This document shows, piece by piece, positions 6,887 to 15,060 of a stretch of 21,214 bases of DNA. The DNA comes from JAZSMS01 sp045536015 (GTDB lineage Bacteria; Bacillota; Clostridia; Christensenellales; QALW01). The number at the start of each line of letters is the position of its first letter. Positions within the stretch are counted from its first letter, which is position 1. The notes beneath the pieces were generated by a model. It saw nothing but the letters and a program-made list of their open reading frames with translations, had not been told where the DNA came from and did not search any database. The stretch is taken from positions 1-21,214 of the forward strand of contig JAZSMS010000051.1 of assembly GCA_045536015.1 (NCBI GenBank), written 5' to 3'. A program made the translations under genes and the position numbers.

Positions 6887-7362
6887 ATAATTATTACGGC
6901 AACAAACACACCAATAAGAAAATACAAATAAGGTGTGGTTTTAATTTTGCCCGAAAGCTCTCCTTTAAGTTCTTTTTGATATTCGCAAAGCATCTCTTGT
7001 GCGTGATTAAGCGCGCCCGAAATTCCTTTAACGTCACTGCTGTTTTGCGCAAATGCAAGTGCAGGCGCAATAATTTTTACTATTTTTTCTTCTTCTTTAG
7101 TGCTTCTAAACGTTTTAATCGAATGATTTATATCTTCGTTTTTATTTGCTATTAAATGTTCTATTAGTGGCGGTTTAAAGTTTGAATGCAAAAAGAATTC
7201 AAACATATTTTTTCTGACGCATCTTATTGCACTTTCAAGCTCACAAATGAGCTTACGGTAATCTTCAATAAAAGTTAATTTACCTTTCAGTTGTCGCGTC
7301 TTTTTTTCGCCAAGAAACAAAAAAGCTAAAACAATGATTAACGAAAAAGCTATTCTTGCCAA
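6883..7362 (-). CDS. spoIIIAB: Stage III sporulation protein AB
   Basis: A 159-residue protein with an N-terminal membrane anchor (about 3-17), a helical cytosolic domain and a C-terminal membrane helix (about 142-159). The domain resembles GspF-type secretion proteins, with an E-x-x-I-x-x-V-R pattern in LICELESAIRCVRK. It starts with TTG, 13 bases inside the end of spoIIIAA and without a strong ribosome site, so it probably depends on ribosomes finishing spoIIIAA. Confidence 0.92.
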   Translation of the reverse strand: MARIAFSLIIVLAFLFLGEKKTRQLKGKLTFIEDYRKLICELESAIRCVRKNMFEFFLHSNFKPPLIEHLIANKNEDINHSIKTFRSTKEEEKIVKIIAPALAFAQNSSDVKGISGALNHAQEMLCEYQKELKGELSGKIKTTPYLYFLIGVFVAVIII

Positions 7363-8234
7363 ATTATTCCCGCTTTACTATCATAAATTTTTTTAACACT
7401 GCATATTTTTGGTACTTTATCAAGTAAAATACACACATCAAACGGCATTTTTAGGCGTTTTAGCACGCTTGAGACGTCATTTCCATGCGCAGTTGCAAAT
7501 ATACTTACTCCTTGTGTAAACGCACGCAAAACTGCATTATTATCACTAGCACCAAGTTCATCAAGCGCAATAATATCGGGTTTTAACGCTCTTATTGCAT
7601 TTTCTATCCCCTTTTCTTTTTCTAAATTTAAAATAACATCGCTTCTTTTGCCTATGTCTAAAGTAGGTATACCATTTTCGCTTGCCGAAATCTCGTTACG
7701 CTCGTCAATAATACAGCTACTATACCCTCTTGAAGAAGCATATCTGATTAAATCTCGCATAAGCGTAGTCTTTCCGCATCCTGGGGGCGAAATAATTAAA
7801 GTGTTTTTTAATTCATCAGAGAAAACAAAATCAGTTATCGGTAAAGAACAGCCCAACACCTGATGTTTAACCCGCACACAAAATGAAAAAATTTCACATA
7901 CCTTTATCTCTTCACCTTCTTGCGAGAATTCGCCCGAAAACCCTACTCGATTTCCGTCAACAGTTATAAATCCTTGCTGTTGATTTTTAATTTTACTATA
8001 AGGTGCCCCCTGGCAAAGTCTTTGCCACATTTTTTGCGCATCTTCTTTAGTAAAAATTATTCCATCAAAACGGCTTATCCCACTTGCACAAACAGAATAT
8101 TCAATCATATCAATATACATATAAACAGGCATTCCAACACGTAATCTGATATCTGTTAACCGCTTGAGTTCATTTTTGTCAAGCAGATTTATTGCGTTTG
8201 CGACGTAATCGGGTAAAACGTCATTTAAAACCAT
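7350..8234 (-). CDS. spoIIIAA: Stage III sporulation protein AA, channel ATPase
   Basis: A 294-residue secretion-type ATPase, close to the roughly 307 residues of the B. subtilis protein. It has a Walker A at 151-157 (PGCGKTT), a DERNE segment (177-181) and a Walker B (DIIALDELG, 220-228), followed by an ATAHG motif (248-251). It is thought to power the SpoIIIA-SpoIIQ channel from the mother-cell cytosol. A longer frame opens at 8378, but that extension lies within the RNase P RNA and its terminator. GGGAGGA at 8242-8248 precedes the ATG at 8234, which was chosen. It is the first gene of spoIIIAA-AH. A sigma-E promoter is expected, but none is convincing in the short leader. Confidence 0.95.
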   Translation of the reverse strand: MVLNDVLPDYVANAINLLDKNELKRLTDIRLRVGMPVYMYIDMIEYSVCASGISRFDGIIFTKEDAQKMWQRLCQGAPYSKIKNQQQGFITVDGNRVGFSGEFSQEGEEIKVCEIFSFCVRVKHQVLGCSLPITDFVFSDELKNTLIISPPGCGKTTLMRDLIRYASSRGYSSCIIDERNEISASENGIPTLDIGKRSDVILNLEKEKGIENAIRALKPDIIALDELGASDNNAVLRAFTQGVSIFATAHGNDVSSVLKRLKMPFDVCILLDKVPKICSVKKIYDSKAGIIWQE

Positions 8235-8273
8235 AAGTTTGTCCTCCCTGCTTAATGTTATGTAGGTTACTCC

Positions 8274-8310
8274 AAAAAAAGAATAAGAGGAAAAATTTTT
8301 CCTCTTATTT
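8274..8310 (-). terminator. Rho-independent terminator of RNase P RNA
   Basis: A long AT-rich palindrome (8282-8309) with AATAAGAGG / CCTCTTATT arms is followed on the minus strand by a run of seven T. It sits between rnpB and the spoIIIAA ribosome site and should separate constitutive rnpB transcription from the sporulation operon. Confidence 0.9.
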
Positions 8311-8320
8311 TTTATAAAAA

Positions 8321-8668
8321 TTGAGACAGGTCTATAAGCCGAGTTCTGTTTAACCAAATATTTGGTTACGACGACCATCTATCTATTTTTTTCGTTACCG
8401 AAAAACTTAAGCGATTACATGGGAACCGACGAGCAGCCGTTATCGTTCCACTATCAATCTTGCTCCGAATGGGGTTTACATGGCGGATAAGTTACCATAC
8501 CCGTCGGTGAGCTCTTACCTCACCTTTCCACCCTTACCGCAATTAATGCGGCGGTATCTCTCTGTTGCACTTTCCTTGGAGTCGCCTCCACCGGACGTTA
8601 TCCGGCATCCTGCTCTATGGAGCTCGGACTTTCCTCGTATTTACACCGCGGCCGTCCAACCTGCTCAA
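8321..8668 (-). ncRNA. rnpB: RNase P RNA, probably type A
   Basis: The catalytic RNA that matures tRNA 5' ends. On the minus strand the sequence has the universal GAGGAAAGTCC core (8626-8636), AGAGCAGGATGCCGG, CAACAGAGAGATACCGCC, GGTAAGGGTGGAAAGGTG and the 3' ACAGAACTCGGCTTATAGACC (8329-8349). P4 can form from the first and last of these. Ends were set by pairing P1: TTGAGCAGG at the 5' end (8660-8668) with CCTGTCTCAA at the 3' end (8321-8330). The 348-base length is normal. The overall layout resembles type A rather than the Bacillus type B. It lies 28 bases after the COG1579 gene; no strong separate promoter was found. Confidence 0.95.
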
Positions 8669-8696
8669 ATTTTAGCGTTATTTTATAAAGTGTTTT

Positions 8697-9395
8697 TTAT
8701 TCTACGTACAGTATTCTGCCGCAGTTTTCGCACTCGCAATAGCCCTCTTTTGTTGCAGCTGAAACCGTAAACGCTGGCATTTCCATATTGCAACCGCTGC
8801 AACGCTTGTTTTTAAGCATTGCCGTAGGTGAAATTTTATTTTTCTTAAGCGTATTATATCTTGAAAGCAACGCAGCATCAACACCTTTTGCCTTTGCATC
8901 TCTTTCCGCTTTTAAAGCGTCAAGTTCGGGCTTTACTTGCTCTAATATCTTTGCATAAGCTTCTTTGCTAGAATTAAACTCATCCTTTGCCTTGTTAGCC
9001 GCAGCGGTATATTGGTTGATTTCCTTTTCGCCTGCTTCAACTTGTGCAGTAAGCGCCTTAATCTTTTCCTGAAGCTTTTTAAGCGAAGCTAAAAGCTTTT
9101 CTATATCGGCAACAAGCTTTTTAATAGCATCAACGTTTTCGGGAGCATCCTTTGTTCTGTCAATATCTGCAAGCGAAACGAGTTTATCAATTTCGTTGCT
9201 TATATTTTGCATTTCTGCCTCGGCATTATCTCTTGCTGAAACAAGCTCCTTGCGTTTTTCTATTGCTTTTTCATATCTTGCTTTCATAGCATTTGCAGTT
9301 TTTCTTTCCTCGCTTGAAATAACCTTTTTCTCAAGCGCGTCAACTTTTTTATCTGCATTTTCAAACTCAAGCAAAACTTTAATCTTCTCTGTCAT
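8697..9395 (-). CDS. Coiled-coil zinc-ribbon protein (COG1579)
   Basis: A 232-residue protein. Residues about 5-180 form long charged heptad-like helices, a predicted antiparallel coiled coil. The C-terminus is a C4 zinc ribbon with C199/C202 and C222/C225 (CSGC and CENC). This is the COG1579 architecture (putative nucleic-acid-binding Zn-ribbon proteins); the precise role is unsettled. It follows a Nif3-like gene and trmK, an association seen in many Firmicutes, and precedes rnpB. The ATG has an AGGAG site. Placement beside rpoD, dnaG and rnpB is consistent with an RNA- or ribosome-related role, but that is inference. Confidence 0.88.
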   Translation of the reverse strand: MTEKIKVLLEFENADKKVDALEKKVISSEERKTANAMKARYEKAIEKRKELVSARDNAEAEMQNISNEIDKLVSLADIDRTKDAPENVDAIKKLVADIEKLLASLKKLQEKIKALTAQVEAGEKEINQYTAAANKAKDEFNSSKEAYAKILEQVKPELDALKAERDAKAKGVDAALLSRYNTLKKNKISPTAMLKNKRCSGCNMEMPAFTVSAATKEGYCECENCGRILYVE

Positions 9396-9407
9396 AAAAA
9401 CATCTCC

Positions 9408-10193
9408 TTAATTATCAAAGGGATCAGTTAAAACCCTTGATTTTATAACGGTTACACCACATTGTAACACATCAAAACGATTTTGTAAATAAGCACCAAG
9501 CGTCTCTATTACGGGTACTTCGGTGCTATAATGCCCTGCGGCAATAAACGGCAAGCCTATTCTTTTAAGTTCAAGTGCAACGTGATATTTAATCTCACCC
9601 GTTAAAAATACGTCGGCACCCGCTTTTTGCGCGTCTAAATAAAAATCATCGCCCGCGCCGCTAGAACAAGCAATAGTTAAAAATTCCTTACCGCGAACAC
9701 CGCCAAAAAGTAAATTTTTACAGTTTAATTTATTTTCAACAAAACTTAAAAGCTCATCGCCCGTCATTTTTTTAGGTAAGACGCCTATTCTTCCGCATGA
9801 AATCGCTTCTTCGCCAAGCAACTTAACATCGGAAAGTTCAAGCTTTTGGCAAAGCGCATCGTTAACTCCGCCATTCGCCGCATCAAGTGACGTGTGTGCC
9901 GAATAAAGTGCAATATCGTATTTAAATAGTAGTGAAAGCATTTCACCTTCATTAGTAGAAGCATTTACCGTATAAACGGGCTTAAAAATAAGAGGATGAT
10001 GTGAAATTATCATTTCGCAATTATTTTTATGCGCTTCTAAAATAGTTTCGCGCGTTACGTCAAGTGCAATAAACACGCGCGTTACGTTTTTTTCTTTATC
10101 GCCTACGCAAAGACCGCAATTATCCCACGAATACGCATATTCGGGCTTTGCAAGCCTTTCTACGATATCAACTACATTTTTAACTGTAAGCAT
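9408..10193 (-). CDS. Nif3-like dinuclear metal centre protein
   Basis: A 261-residue member of the Nif3/YqfO family (DUF34), without the extra domain inserted in the longer YqfO proteins. Metal ligands are visible: H65/H66 in ISHHPLIFKP, H100 and D104 in SAHTSLDAANGGVND, and H221/E225 in AAGHYSTEVP. Members form hexamers with two metals per subunit. Biochemical function is debated; a GTP cyclohydrolase-like or metal-insertion role has been proposed. The ATG lies 14 bases inside the end of trmK with a GGAG site nearby, so the two are probably translated together. The TrmK-Nif3 pairing is typical of Firmicutes. Confidence 0.94.
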   Translation of the reverse strand: MLTVKNVVDIVERLAKPEYAYSWDNCGLCVGDKEKNVTRVFIALDVTRETILEAHKNNCEMIISHHPLIFKPVYTVNASTNEGEMLSLLFKYDIALYSAHTSLDAANGGVNDALCQKLELSDVKLLGEEAISCGRIGVLPKKMTGDELLSFVENKLNCKNLLFGGVRGKEFLTIACSSGAGDDFYLDAQKAGADVFLTGEIKYHVALELKRIGLPFIAAGHYSTEVPVIETLGAYLQNRFDVLQCGVTVIKSRVLTDPFDN

Positions 10194-10833
10194 TTTTTAA
10201 TACTCCGTCAATTTTATTTATCTGTGCGTCAATCTCATCAACTTTAGCCTTTGCAATTACACTACCAGAACTTTGAGCACCTTTTTTTGCACGAATCAAA
10301 ACTTGCTTTTTGTGCTCTAAAAACTCTTTTGCAACTTTACTTTTTTCTAAATTTTCTATCGAATACGGCTTACTAATTCCATAATAAGCCGAAAAAATCT
10401 GATAAAAGCGTCCATCTTGCTTAACAACAATTTCTTTATCAACCGAAAAACCAAGCTTATAGAGTTCTTCTATAAGTAATTCGGCATCCTTCATCGGTTG
10501 AAGTACAAGATGCGTTTTTGCAAACGGGTGCGAAAGCATATTAATTATAACGTCTGCACCCATACCTGCTATTATAGCCGTATCGGGCTTTTGCTTTAGC
10601 ATTGAAAAGCCATCACCTAAAATAAACTCAATATTATCAAGTTCCATCTTTTTTGCAAGATTTTTGGCTTTTTCAAGAGATGGATAAGATATATCGCACG
10701 CAAAAACCTTATTTGCAAGCTTATTTTTGGCAATATAGGTACTTACAATACCGTGATCGCAACCTATATCCGCCAAAACTTCATTTTTGCCCGCAAGTGC
10801 TATCAACGCCTCAAAGCGCGGCGATTTATTCAA
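10180..10833 (-). CDS. trmK: tRNA (adenine(22)-N1)-methyltransferase
   Basis: A 217-residue class I SAM-dependent methyltransferase. Motif I is LADIGCDHGIVSTYIA (20-35), followed by the acidic end of strand 2 (CDIS) and a catalytic-region segment IIAGMGADVI. The C-terminal third is a helical coiled-coil region (KSKVAKEFLEHKKQVLIRAKK), as in B. subtilis TrmK, which makes m1A22 in tRNA. The start is TTG, overlapping the last codons of rpoD, with no strong ribosome site, so coupling to rpoD is likely. The gene order rpoD-trmK-nif3 is a known Firmicutes arrangement and supports the call. Confidence 0.94.
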   Translation of the reverse strand: MNKSPRFEALIALAGKNEVLADIGCDHGIVSTYIAKNKLANKVFACDISYPSLEKAKNLAKKMELDNIEFILGDGFSMLKQKPDTAIIAGMGADVIINMLSHPFAKTHLVLQPMKDAELLIEELYKLGFSVDKEIVVKQDGRFYQIFSAYYGISKPYSIENLEKSKVAKEFLEHKKQVLIRAKKGAQSSGSVIAKAKVDEIDAQINKIDGVLKNAYS

Positions 10834-11932
10834 GGTAATCTCTCAACTTACGGCTTCTGGTAGGATGACGAAGCTTTCTTAATGCCTTTGCTTCAATCTG
10901 ACGGATACGCTCACGCGTAACGTTAAATTCTTTACCAACTTCTTCAAGCGTACGTTGACGACCGTCATCAATACCAAAGCGCAAGCGAAGAACCTTTTCT
11001 TCTCGTGGCGTAAGCGAGCTTAATACCTGCATAAGCTGTTCGCGAAGTAAAGTTGCCGCTGCCGCGTCTGACGGAAGCGGAATATCGTCGTCGGGTATAA
11101 AATCGCCAAGATGGCTGTCTTCTTCTTCACCGATAGGAGTTTCAAGCGAAACAGGGTCTTGAGCAATTTTAATAATTTCACGAACGCGCTCGATAGAAAC
11201 ATCCATCGCCTCGGCAATTTCATCAACAGAAGGATCTCTGCCAAGTGCTTGCACAAGCTGACGCTTAACGCGCGAGAGCTTGTGAATAGTTTCAACCATA
11301 TGAACGGGAATACGTATCGTTCTTGCCTGATCAGCAATAGCACGCGTTATTGCCTGACGAATCCACCACGTTGCATAGGTAGAAAATTTATATCCCTTTG
11401 TGTAGTCAAATTTTTCTACAGCTTTAATTAAACCAAGGTTACCTTCTTGAATTAAATCAAGAAAGAGCATACCGCGTCCAACGTATCTTTTGGCAATACT
11501 TACAACTAATCTGAGGTTTGCCTCTGCAAGCTTTTCTCTTGCACTTTCATCACCGTTTTCAACACGTCTCGCAATCTCAATTTCTTCGTCCGCCGTAAGC
11601 AGAGGAACCTTACCCATTTCCTTTAAATACATTCTCACAGGGTCATCAATACTAACGCTGTCATTAAGCGAAACACGAGGCTCTTTTTCGCGGACAGATT
11701 CTATTATATTTTCGATATTTTGCTCGGCATCGCTTTTAACTTGAATACCAAAGCTTTCGATAGTATCGTAAACGGCTTCAATCTGCTCAAGGTCATATTC
11801 AACGCCTTCAAGCATATCAATAATCTCAGTATAGGTCATCGTGCCTTTAATAGTGCCATCCTTGGCTTTTTTCTTAATCTCTGCTAATTTTTCAATAAGC
11901 TGATCACTAAATTCAAAAGTTTTTTCGCTCAT
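10826..11932 (-). CDS. rpoD: Primary RNA polymerase sigma factor (sigma-A)
   Basis: A 368-residue primary sigma factor, about the size of Bacillus SigA, with a short region 1.1. Region 1.2 starts near DPVRMYLKEMGKVPLLT. Region 2 contains EANLRLVVSIAKRYVGRG, DLIQEGNLGLIKAVEKFDY and the -10 recognition/melting helix FSTYATWWIRQAITRA. Region 3 has IPVHMVETI. Region 4.2 has the helix-turn-helix TLEEVGKEFNVTRERIRQIE, ending in RKLRDYLE. It directs housekeeping transcription, including the TTGACA/TATAAT promoters in this window. AGGAGG precedes the ATG, 8 bases after the dnaG stop, the classic dnaG-rpoD operon. Confidence 0.98.
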   Translation of the reverse strand: MSEKTFEFSDQLIEKLAEIKKKAKDGTIKGTMTYTEIIDMLEGVEYDLEQIEAVYDTIESFGIQVKSDAEQNIENIIESVREKEPRVSLNDSVSIDDPVRMYLKEMGKVPLLTADEEIEIARRVENGDESAREKLAEANLRLVVSIAKRYVGRGMLFLDLIQEGNLGLIKAVEKFDYTKGYKFSTYATWWIRQAITRAIADQARTIRIPVHMVETIHKLSRVKRQLVQALGRDPSVDEIAEAMDVSIERVREIIKIAQDPVSLETPIGEEEDSHLGDFIPDDDIPLPSDAAAATLLREQLMQVLSSLTPREEKVLRLRFGIDDGRQRTLEEVGKEFNVTRERIRQIEAKALRKLRHPTRSRKLRDYLE

Positions 11933-11940
11933 ATTTCCTC

Positions 11941-13692
11941 CTAAAACTCGCTGCGAAGTTTTTTAATTTTCTCGTCAAGTGCTACCATTTTTGTTGCAAT
12001 TTCTATTTTTTCTTGTGAAGAAACTGCACTTGATAGCTTAGTTTTTAATTCTTGCCTTTGTTTAACTAAAAAATCTGTTTTGATTTTTAAACAACAATCT
12101 TTTAAAAATGCATTTTTATCGCCGAAAATTACCGGCTCTATTCCTATTGCAGAAAGTGCGGTTTGCGTTTCTTCATCGCCCTCGAATTGTTGAATAAGCG
12201 AATTTACGCTAAGCTTTTCGCTTGTTGAACAAACAAAATCAAATATTTTTTTATACGCCTGCGAAGAAAAATATTCATCCTCAAGACTTTGCTTTGCCTT
12301 TTCTCTTAAAAGCGGATTTTCTATCAAAAGCGCAACTAGTGCACGCTCAGTTGCAGATAAAAATCTGTTTGCAACCGTCTGAACCTCTGCCGAAGCCTGT
12401 TGCTTTTTATCAGGCACGTTTCCCATAGACGAATAAAGCGAGTCAAGCGAAAAGCCGCTTAACGAATTTATTCGTTTTAAGTACATTTCCGCCTCAATTC
12501 CATCAAAGGCATAAGCACCAACAATCTTTGTTGCTTTTTGGGCAAATTCAGCACGTCCATCTTCAGAAGACATATCACAACTTTGCTTGACCTCGTCCAT
12601 TAAATATTCAATGCTTGTCCTTGCAGTGCGCATCATATCCTTAAACGCATCAGCACCGTTCTCTTTAATAAATTCGTCAGGATCCACTCCAAGCGGAAGC
12701 TCAATTATTTTTGGCTTAAGCCCCTCTGCCTTCATCAAATCAATAACCTTATGCGTTGCGCTTATTCCTGCACTGTCGCCATCATAGCAAATATATATCT
12801 CCTGTGCATAACGCTTTAAAAGCCTTATCTGCTCGGGTGTAACGGCAGTTCCAAGTGAAGCTACACCATAATCAAACCCTGCCATATTAAGGGCAATAAC
12901 GTCCATATAGCCTTCGCCAATTATAGCTCTACCTCGGTTATTCTTTTTTAAAATATTAAGTGCAAACAAATTTTTACGCTTATTAAACACGGGAGTATCG
13001 TTTGTATTTAAATATTTTGGCTTTGAAGAATCAAGAACACGTCCGCCAAACGCTATTACCTCGCCCGTAGGTGCAATTATCGGAAACATAACGCGGTTGC
13101 GAAAAAAGTCGTGTATTCCGTAATCATTTTTAACTGCCAAGCCTGCCGAAACGATTATATTCTCTTCAAACCCTTGCTCTTTTAAATGCTTAATTAATAA
13201 ATCACGAGAATTAGGCGCATAGCCAAGTCCAAAACGTTTTATAATATTTATCGTTAGTCCGCGCGAGGTAAGATACTCAAGACCTTCTGCGCCCTCTGGC
13301 TCAAAAAGCGCATTAAAATAATACCTTGCAGCAGCTTTGTTTGCCTCTAAAATCTTTGTTCGAGTCTCACGTGAGATGCTTGGTGCATCACTGTTAACAA
13401 GCGGCACCGTAACGTTTGCTCTCTTTGCAAGCTCTTCTATCGTTTCAAAAAAGGTAAGATTTTCTTTTTTCTCTAAAAATCCTACTACATTTCCGCCCAC
13501 GTGACAACCAAAGCAATAAAACAATTGCTTGTCCCCGTCAACAGTAAACGATGGTGTTTTTTCGTTATGAAAAGGACACAAGCCTAAATGCTTGTTTCCC
13601 GAGCGTTTAAGTGCAACGTAATCGGAAATAACATCAACAATATCTACCTTATCAAGCAAATTATCTATAAAATCTTGTGGAATTCTCGCCAT
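11941..13692 (-). CDS. dnaG: DNA primase
   Basis: A 583-residue primase that makes RNA primers at the replication fork. The N-terminal CHC2 zinc finger uses C39, H42, C60 and C63. The catalytic core has the RNA-polymerase basic motif region (FFRNRVMFPI, FGGRVLD), the Toprim glutamate E260 in GEGYMDVIAL and acidic D304/D306 in YDGDSAG. The C-terminal part (about 430-583) is the helicase-binding domain, weakly conserved as usual. An in-frame TTG 18 bases upstream was set aside because GGGAG at 13700-13704 suits the ATG at 13692. It starts 2 bases after the dgt stop, so dgt, dnaG and rpoD form one unit. Confidence 0.97.
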   Translation of the reverse strand: MARIPQDFIDNLLDKVDIVDVISDYVALKRSGNKHLGLCPFHNEKTPSFTVDGDKQLFYCFGCHVGGNVVGFLEKKENLTFFETIEELAKRANVTVPLVNSDAPSISRETRTKILEANKAAARYYFNALFEPEGAEGLEYLTSRGLTINIIKRFGLGYAPNSRDLLIKHLKEQGFEENIIVSAGLAVKNDYGIHDFFRNRVMFPIIAPTGEVIAFGGRVLDSSKPKYLNTNDTPVFNKRKNLFALNILKKNNRGRAIIGEGYMDVIALNMAGFDYGVASLGTAVTPEQIRLLKRYAQEIYICYDGDSAGISATHKVIDLMKAEGLKPKIIELPLGVDPDEFIKENGADAFKDMMRTARTSIEYLMDEVKQSCDMSSEDGRAEFAQKATKIVGAYAFDGIEAEMYLKRINSLSGFSLDSLYSSMGNVPDKKQQASAEVQTVANRFLSATERALVALLIENPLLREKAKQSLEDEYFSSQAYKKIFDFVCSTSEKLSVNSLIQQFEGDEETQTALSAIGIEPVIFGDKNAFLKDCCLKIKTDFLVKQRQELKTKLSSAVSSQEKIEIATKMVALDEKIKKLRSEF

Positions 13693-13694
13693 AA

Positions 13695-14693
13695 TCAAAC
13701 TCCCTTCCAAGATTTTGGTATAAATATTTTATCGTATTCTTCAAGCGCATAACCGTCGGTCATACCAGCAATATAATCGATAACTGCTTGCTCTCTGCCG
13801 TATAAGCGAATTGCCGAAACTACACTTTGTGGCAGGAAAGTATTATCACGCATATATGTTTTAAATAAATTTTCAATAACGCCCTCTGCCTTACGTTCTT
13901 CGCCCTTTGCCGAACTTTCTATGCTATAAATATTTTTAAACATATACTCGCGAAGCTCGGTCATAACGTCCCATATCTCCGGTGACATAGTTATATCGTC
14001 TTTACCGATACTGTTTTTTATTATGTCGGTAGTAAGCGTGTTTATACGCATAGAATGGTTTGTGCCAAGCAACATATTTGAGCGTAAAGGAAGATCGGCA
14101 TCGGTGATGATTCCTGCGCGTATTGCATCGTCAATATCGTGGTTTATGTAAGCAATTCGGTCGGCAAACGAAACTACTCTGCCCTCAAGTGTAAACGCGC
14201 GTGAGCTTATAGTGTGGTTTTCAATTCCGTCACGAACTTCTTTTGTAAGGTTTAAGCCGCTACCGTTTTCAAGCTTTTCTACAATTCGTCTGCTTTGCTT
14301 GTTGTGCTTAAAGCCGTTTGTCGAAAGCTTTGCCAAAACACGCTCACCAGCGTGACCAAACGGAGTATGCCCTAAATCGTGCCCCATAGCAATAGCTTCA
14401 GTCAAATCTTCGTTTAACTTAAGCGCGCGCGAAATCGAACGCGCAATCTGGCTGACCTCAAGCGTATGAGTTAAACGGGTGCGGTAATGGTCACCCTCAG
14501 GCGATAAAAACACCTGCGTTTTATGCTTTAAGCGGCGGAATGATTTGCAATAGATAATTCTGTCCCTATCGCGCTGAAAAACTGTGCGAAGCTCGCACTC
14601 AGGCTCTTCAACGTCTCTGCCTAAGCTTTGTGAAGCCTTGGAAGCATACGGCGAAAGATATTCAATTTCCATTTTTTCGGTATCAATTCGCAT
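13695..14693 (-). CDS. dgt: dGTPase-like HD-domain triphosphohydrolase
   Basis: A 332-residue HD-superfamily enzyme. The metal-site residues are H76 (RLTHTLEVSQIARS), the HD pair H105/D106 in GHDLGHTPFGHAGE with H109 and H114, and a later aspartate in SFADRIAYINHDIDD. It has the conserved SFRRLKHKTQVF and HYRTRLTHT segments of dGTP triphosphohydrolase-like proteins, which cut dNTPs to nucleoside and triphosphate. A longer frame opens at 14777, but that extension crosses a terminator hairpin; GGAG five bases before the ATG at 14693 decides the start. In many Firmicutes this gene precedes dnaG and rpoD, as here. Substrate preference is not knowable from sequence. Confidence 0.94.
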   Translation of the reverse strand: MRIDTEKMEIEYLSPYASKASQSLGRDVEEPECELRTVFQRDRDRIIYCKSFRRLKHKTQVFLSPEGDHYRTRLTHTLEVSQIARSISRALKLNEDLTEAIAMGHDLGHTPFGHAGERVLAKLSTNGFKHNKQSRRIVEKLENGSGLNLTKEVRDGIENHTISSRAFTLEGRVVSFADRIAYINHDIDDAIRAGIITDADLPLRSNMLLGTNHSMRINTLTTDIIKNSIGKDDITMSPEIWDVMTELREYMFKNIYSIESSAKGEERKAEGVIENLFKTYMRDNTFLPQSVVSAIRLYGREQAVIDYIAGMTDGYALEEYDKIFIPKSWKGV

Positions 14694-14705
14694 AAAAACT
14701 CCAAA

Positions 14706-14750
14706 ATAAAAAAAATCTTCTGCATAATAATTATGCAAAAGATTAAAAAA
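14706..14750. terminator. Terminator between yrzB and dgt
   Basis: The stem AATCTT (14714-14719), C-A mismatch, TGCATAA (14721-14727) pairs with TTATGCA and AAGATT (to 14744) around a three-base loop. T runs follow on both strands, so it can work both ways. On the minus strand its T tract runs almost into the dgt ribosome site. Confidence 0.85.
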
Positions 14751-14778
14751 ACCTTTATTTTTTATAAAAAATGACAAA

Positions 14779-15060
14779 TTATTCTTCTTGCTCGGCGTCT
14801 TCGTCTAAAAGCTCGTAATAAGCTTGCCATATTTCATCAAGCAAAACCTCATTTTCAACCGGAAGAAGCACGATATCCTCGCCCTCTTCAACGTATTCGA
14901 GGATTATTACCTGCGGCTCCTCTTTATCCTCTTCTTCTACAGGAATAAAAAGGTTGTAAATGTGCTCATCGTACATAATGCTGTCGTAGAGTACAGCATC
15001 AAAGCTCTCGTCATTTTCGTCAACAAGTGTTACGACAACTCTTTCTTCATTCTCACTCAT
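14779..15060 (-). CDS. DUF1292 family protein (YrzB-like)
   Basis: A 93-residue, highly acidic protein. It has the DUF1292 pattern: a hydrophobic V-V-V-T-L-V-D-E-N near the N-terminus, then a FDAVLYDSIMYDEHIYNLF core, a Y-x-F/V-stretch VIILEYVEEGEDIVLLPVE and the end LDEIWQAYYELLDED. Function is unknown. The adjacent ireB-ruvX-yrzB order is a Firmicutes signature (yrzL-yrrK-yrzB in B. subtilis). A frame opens earlier at 15084, but GGAGG directly before the ATG at 15060 decides the start, which overlaps the ruvX end by 8 bases. Confidence 0.9.
   Translation of the reverse strand: MSENEERVVVTLVDENDESFDAVLYDSIMYDEHIYNLFIPVEEEDKEEPQVIILEYVEEGEDIVLLPVENEVLLDEIWQAYYELLDEDAEQEE

Noticed and set aside
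8235..8378. 48-residue N-terminal extension of SpoIIIAA
   Set aside because: It runs through the RNase P RNA 3' part and its terminator and lacks homology; the GGGAGGA site before 8234 explains the start.
8480..8770. Plus-strand open frame of 96 residues
   Set aside because: It lies antisense to RNase P RNA; the conserved RNA sequence fully explains it.
14694..14777. 28-residue N-terminal extension of the dGTPase
   Set aside because: It is made from the terminator hairpin region and has no ribosome site; GGAG before 14693 is a better start.
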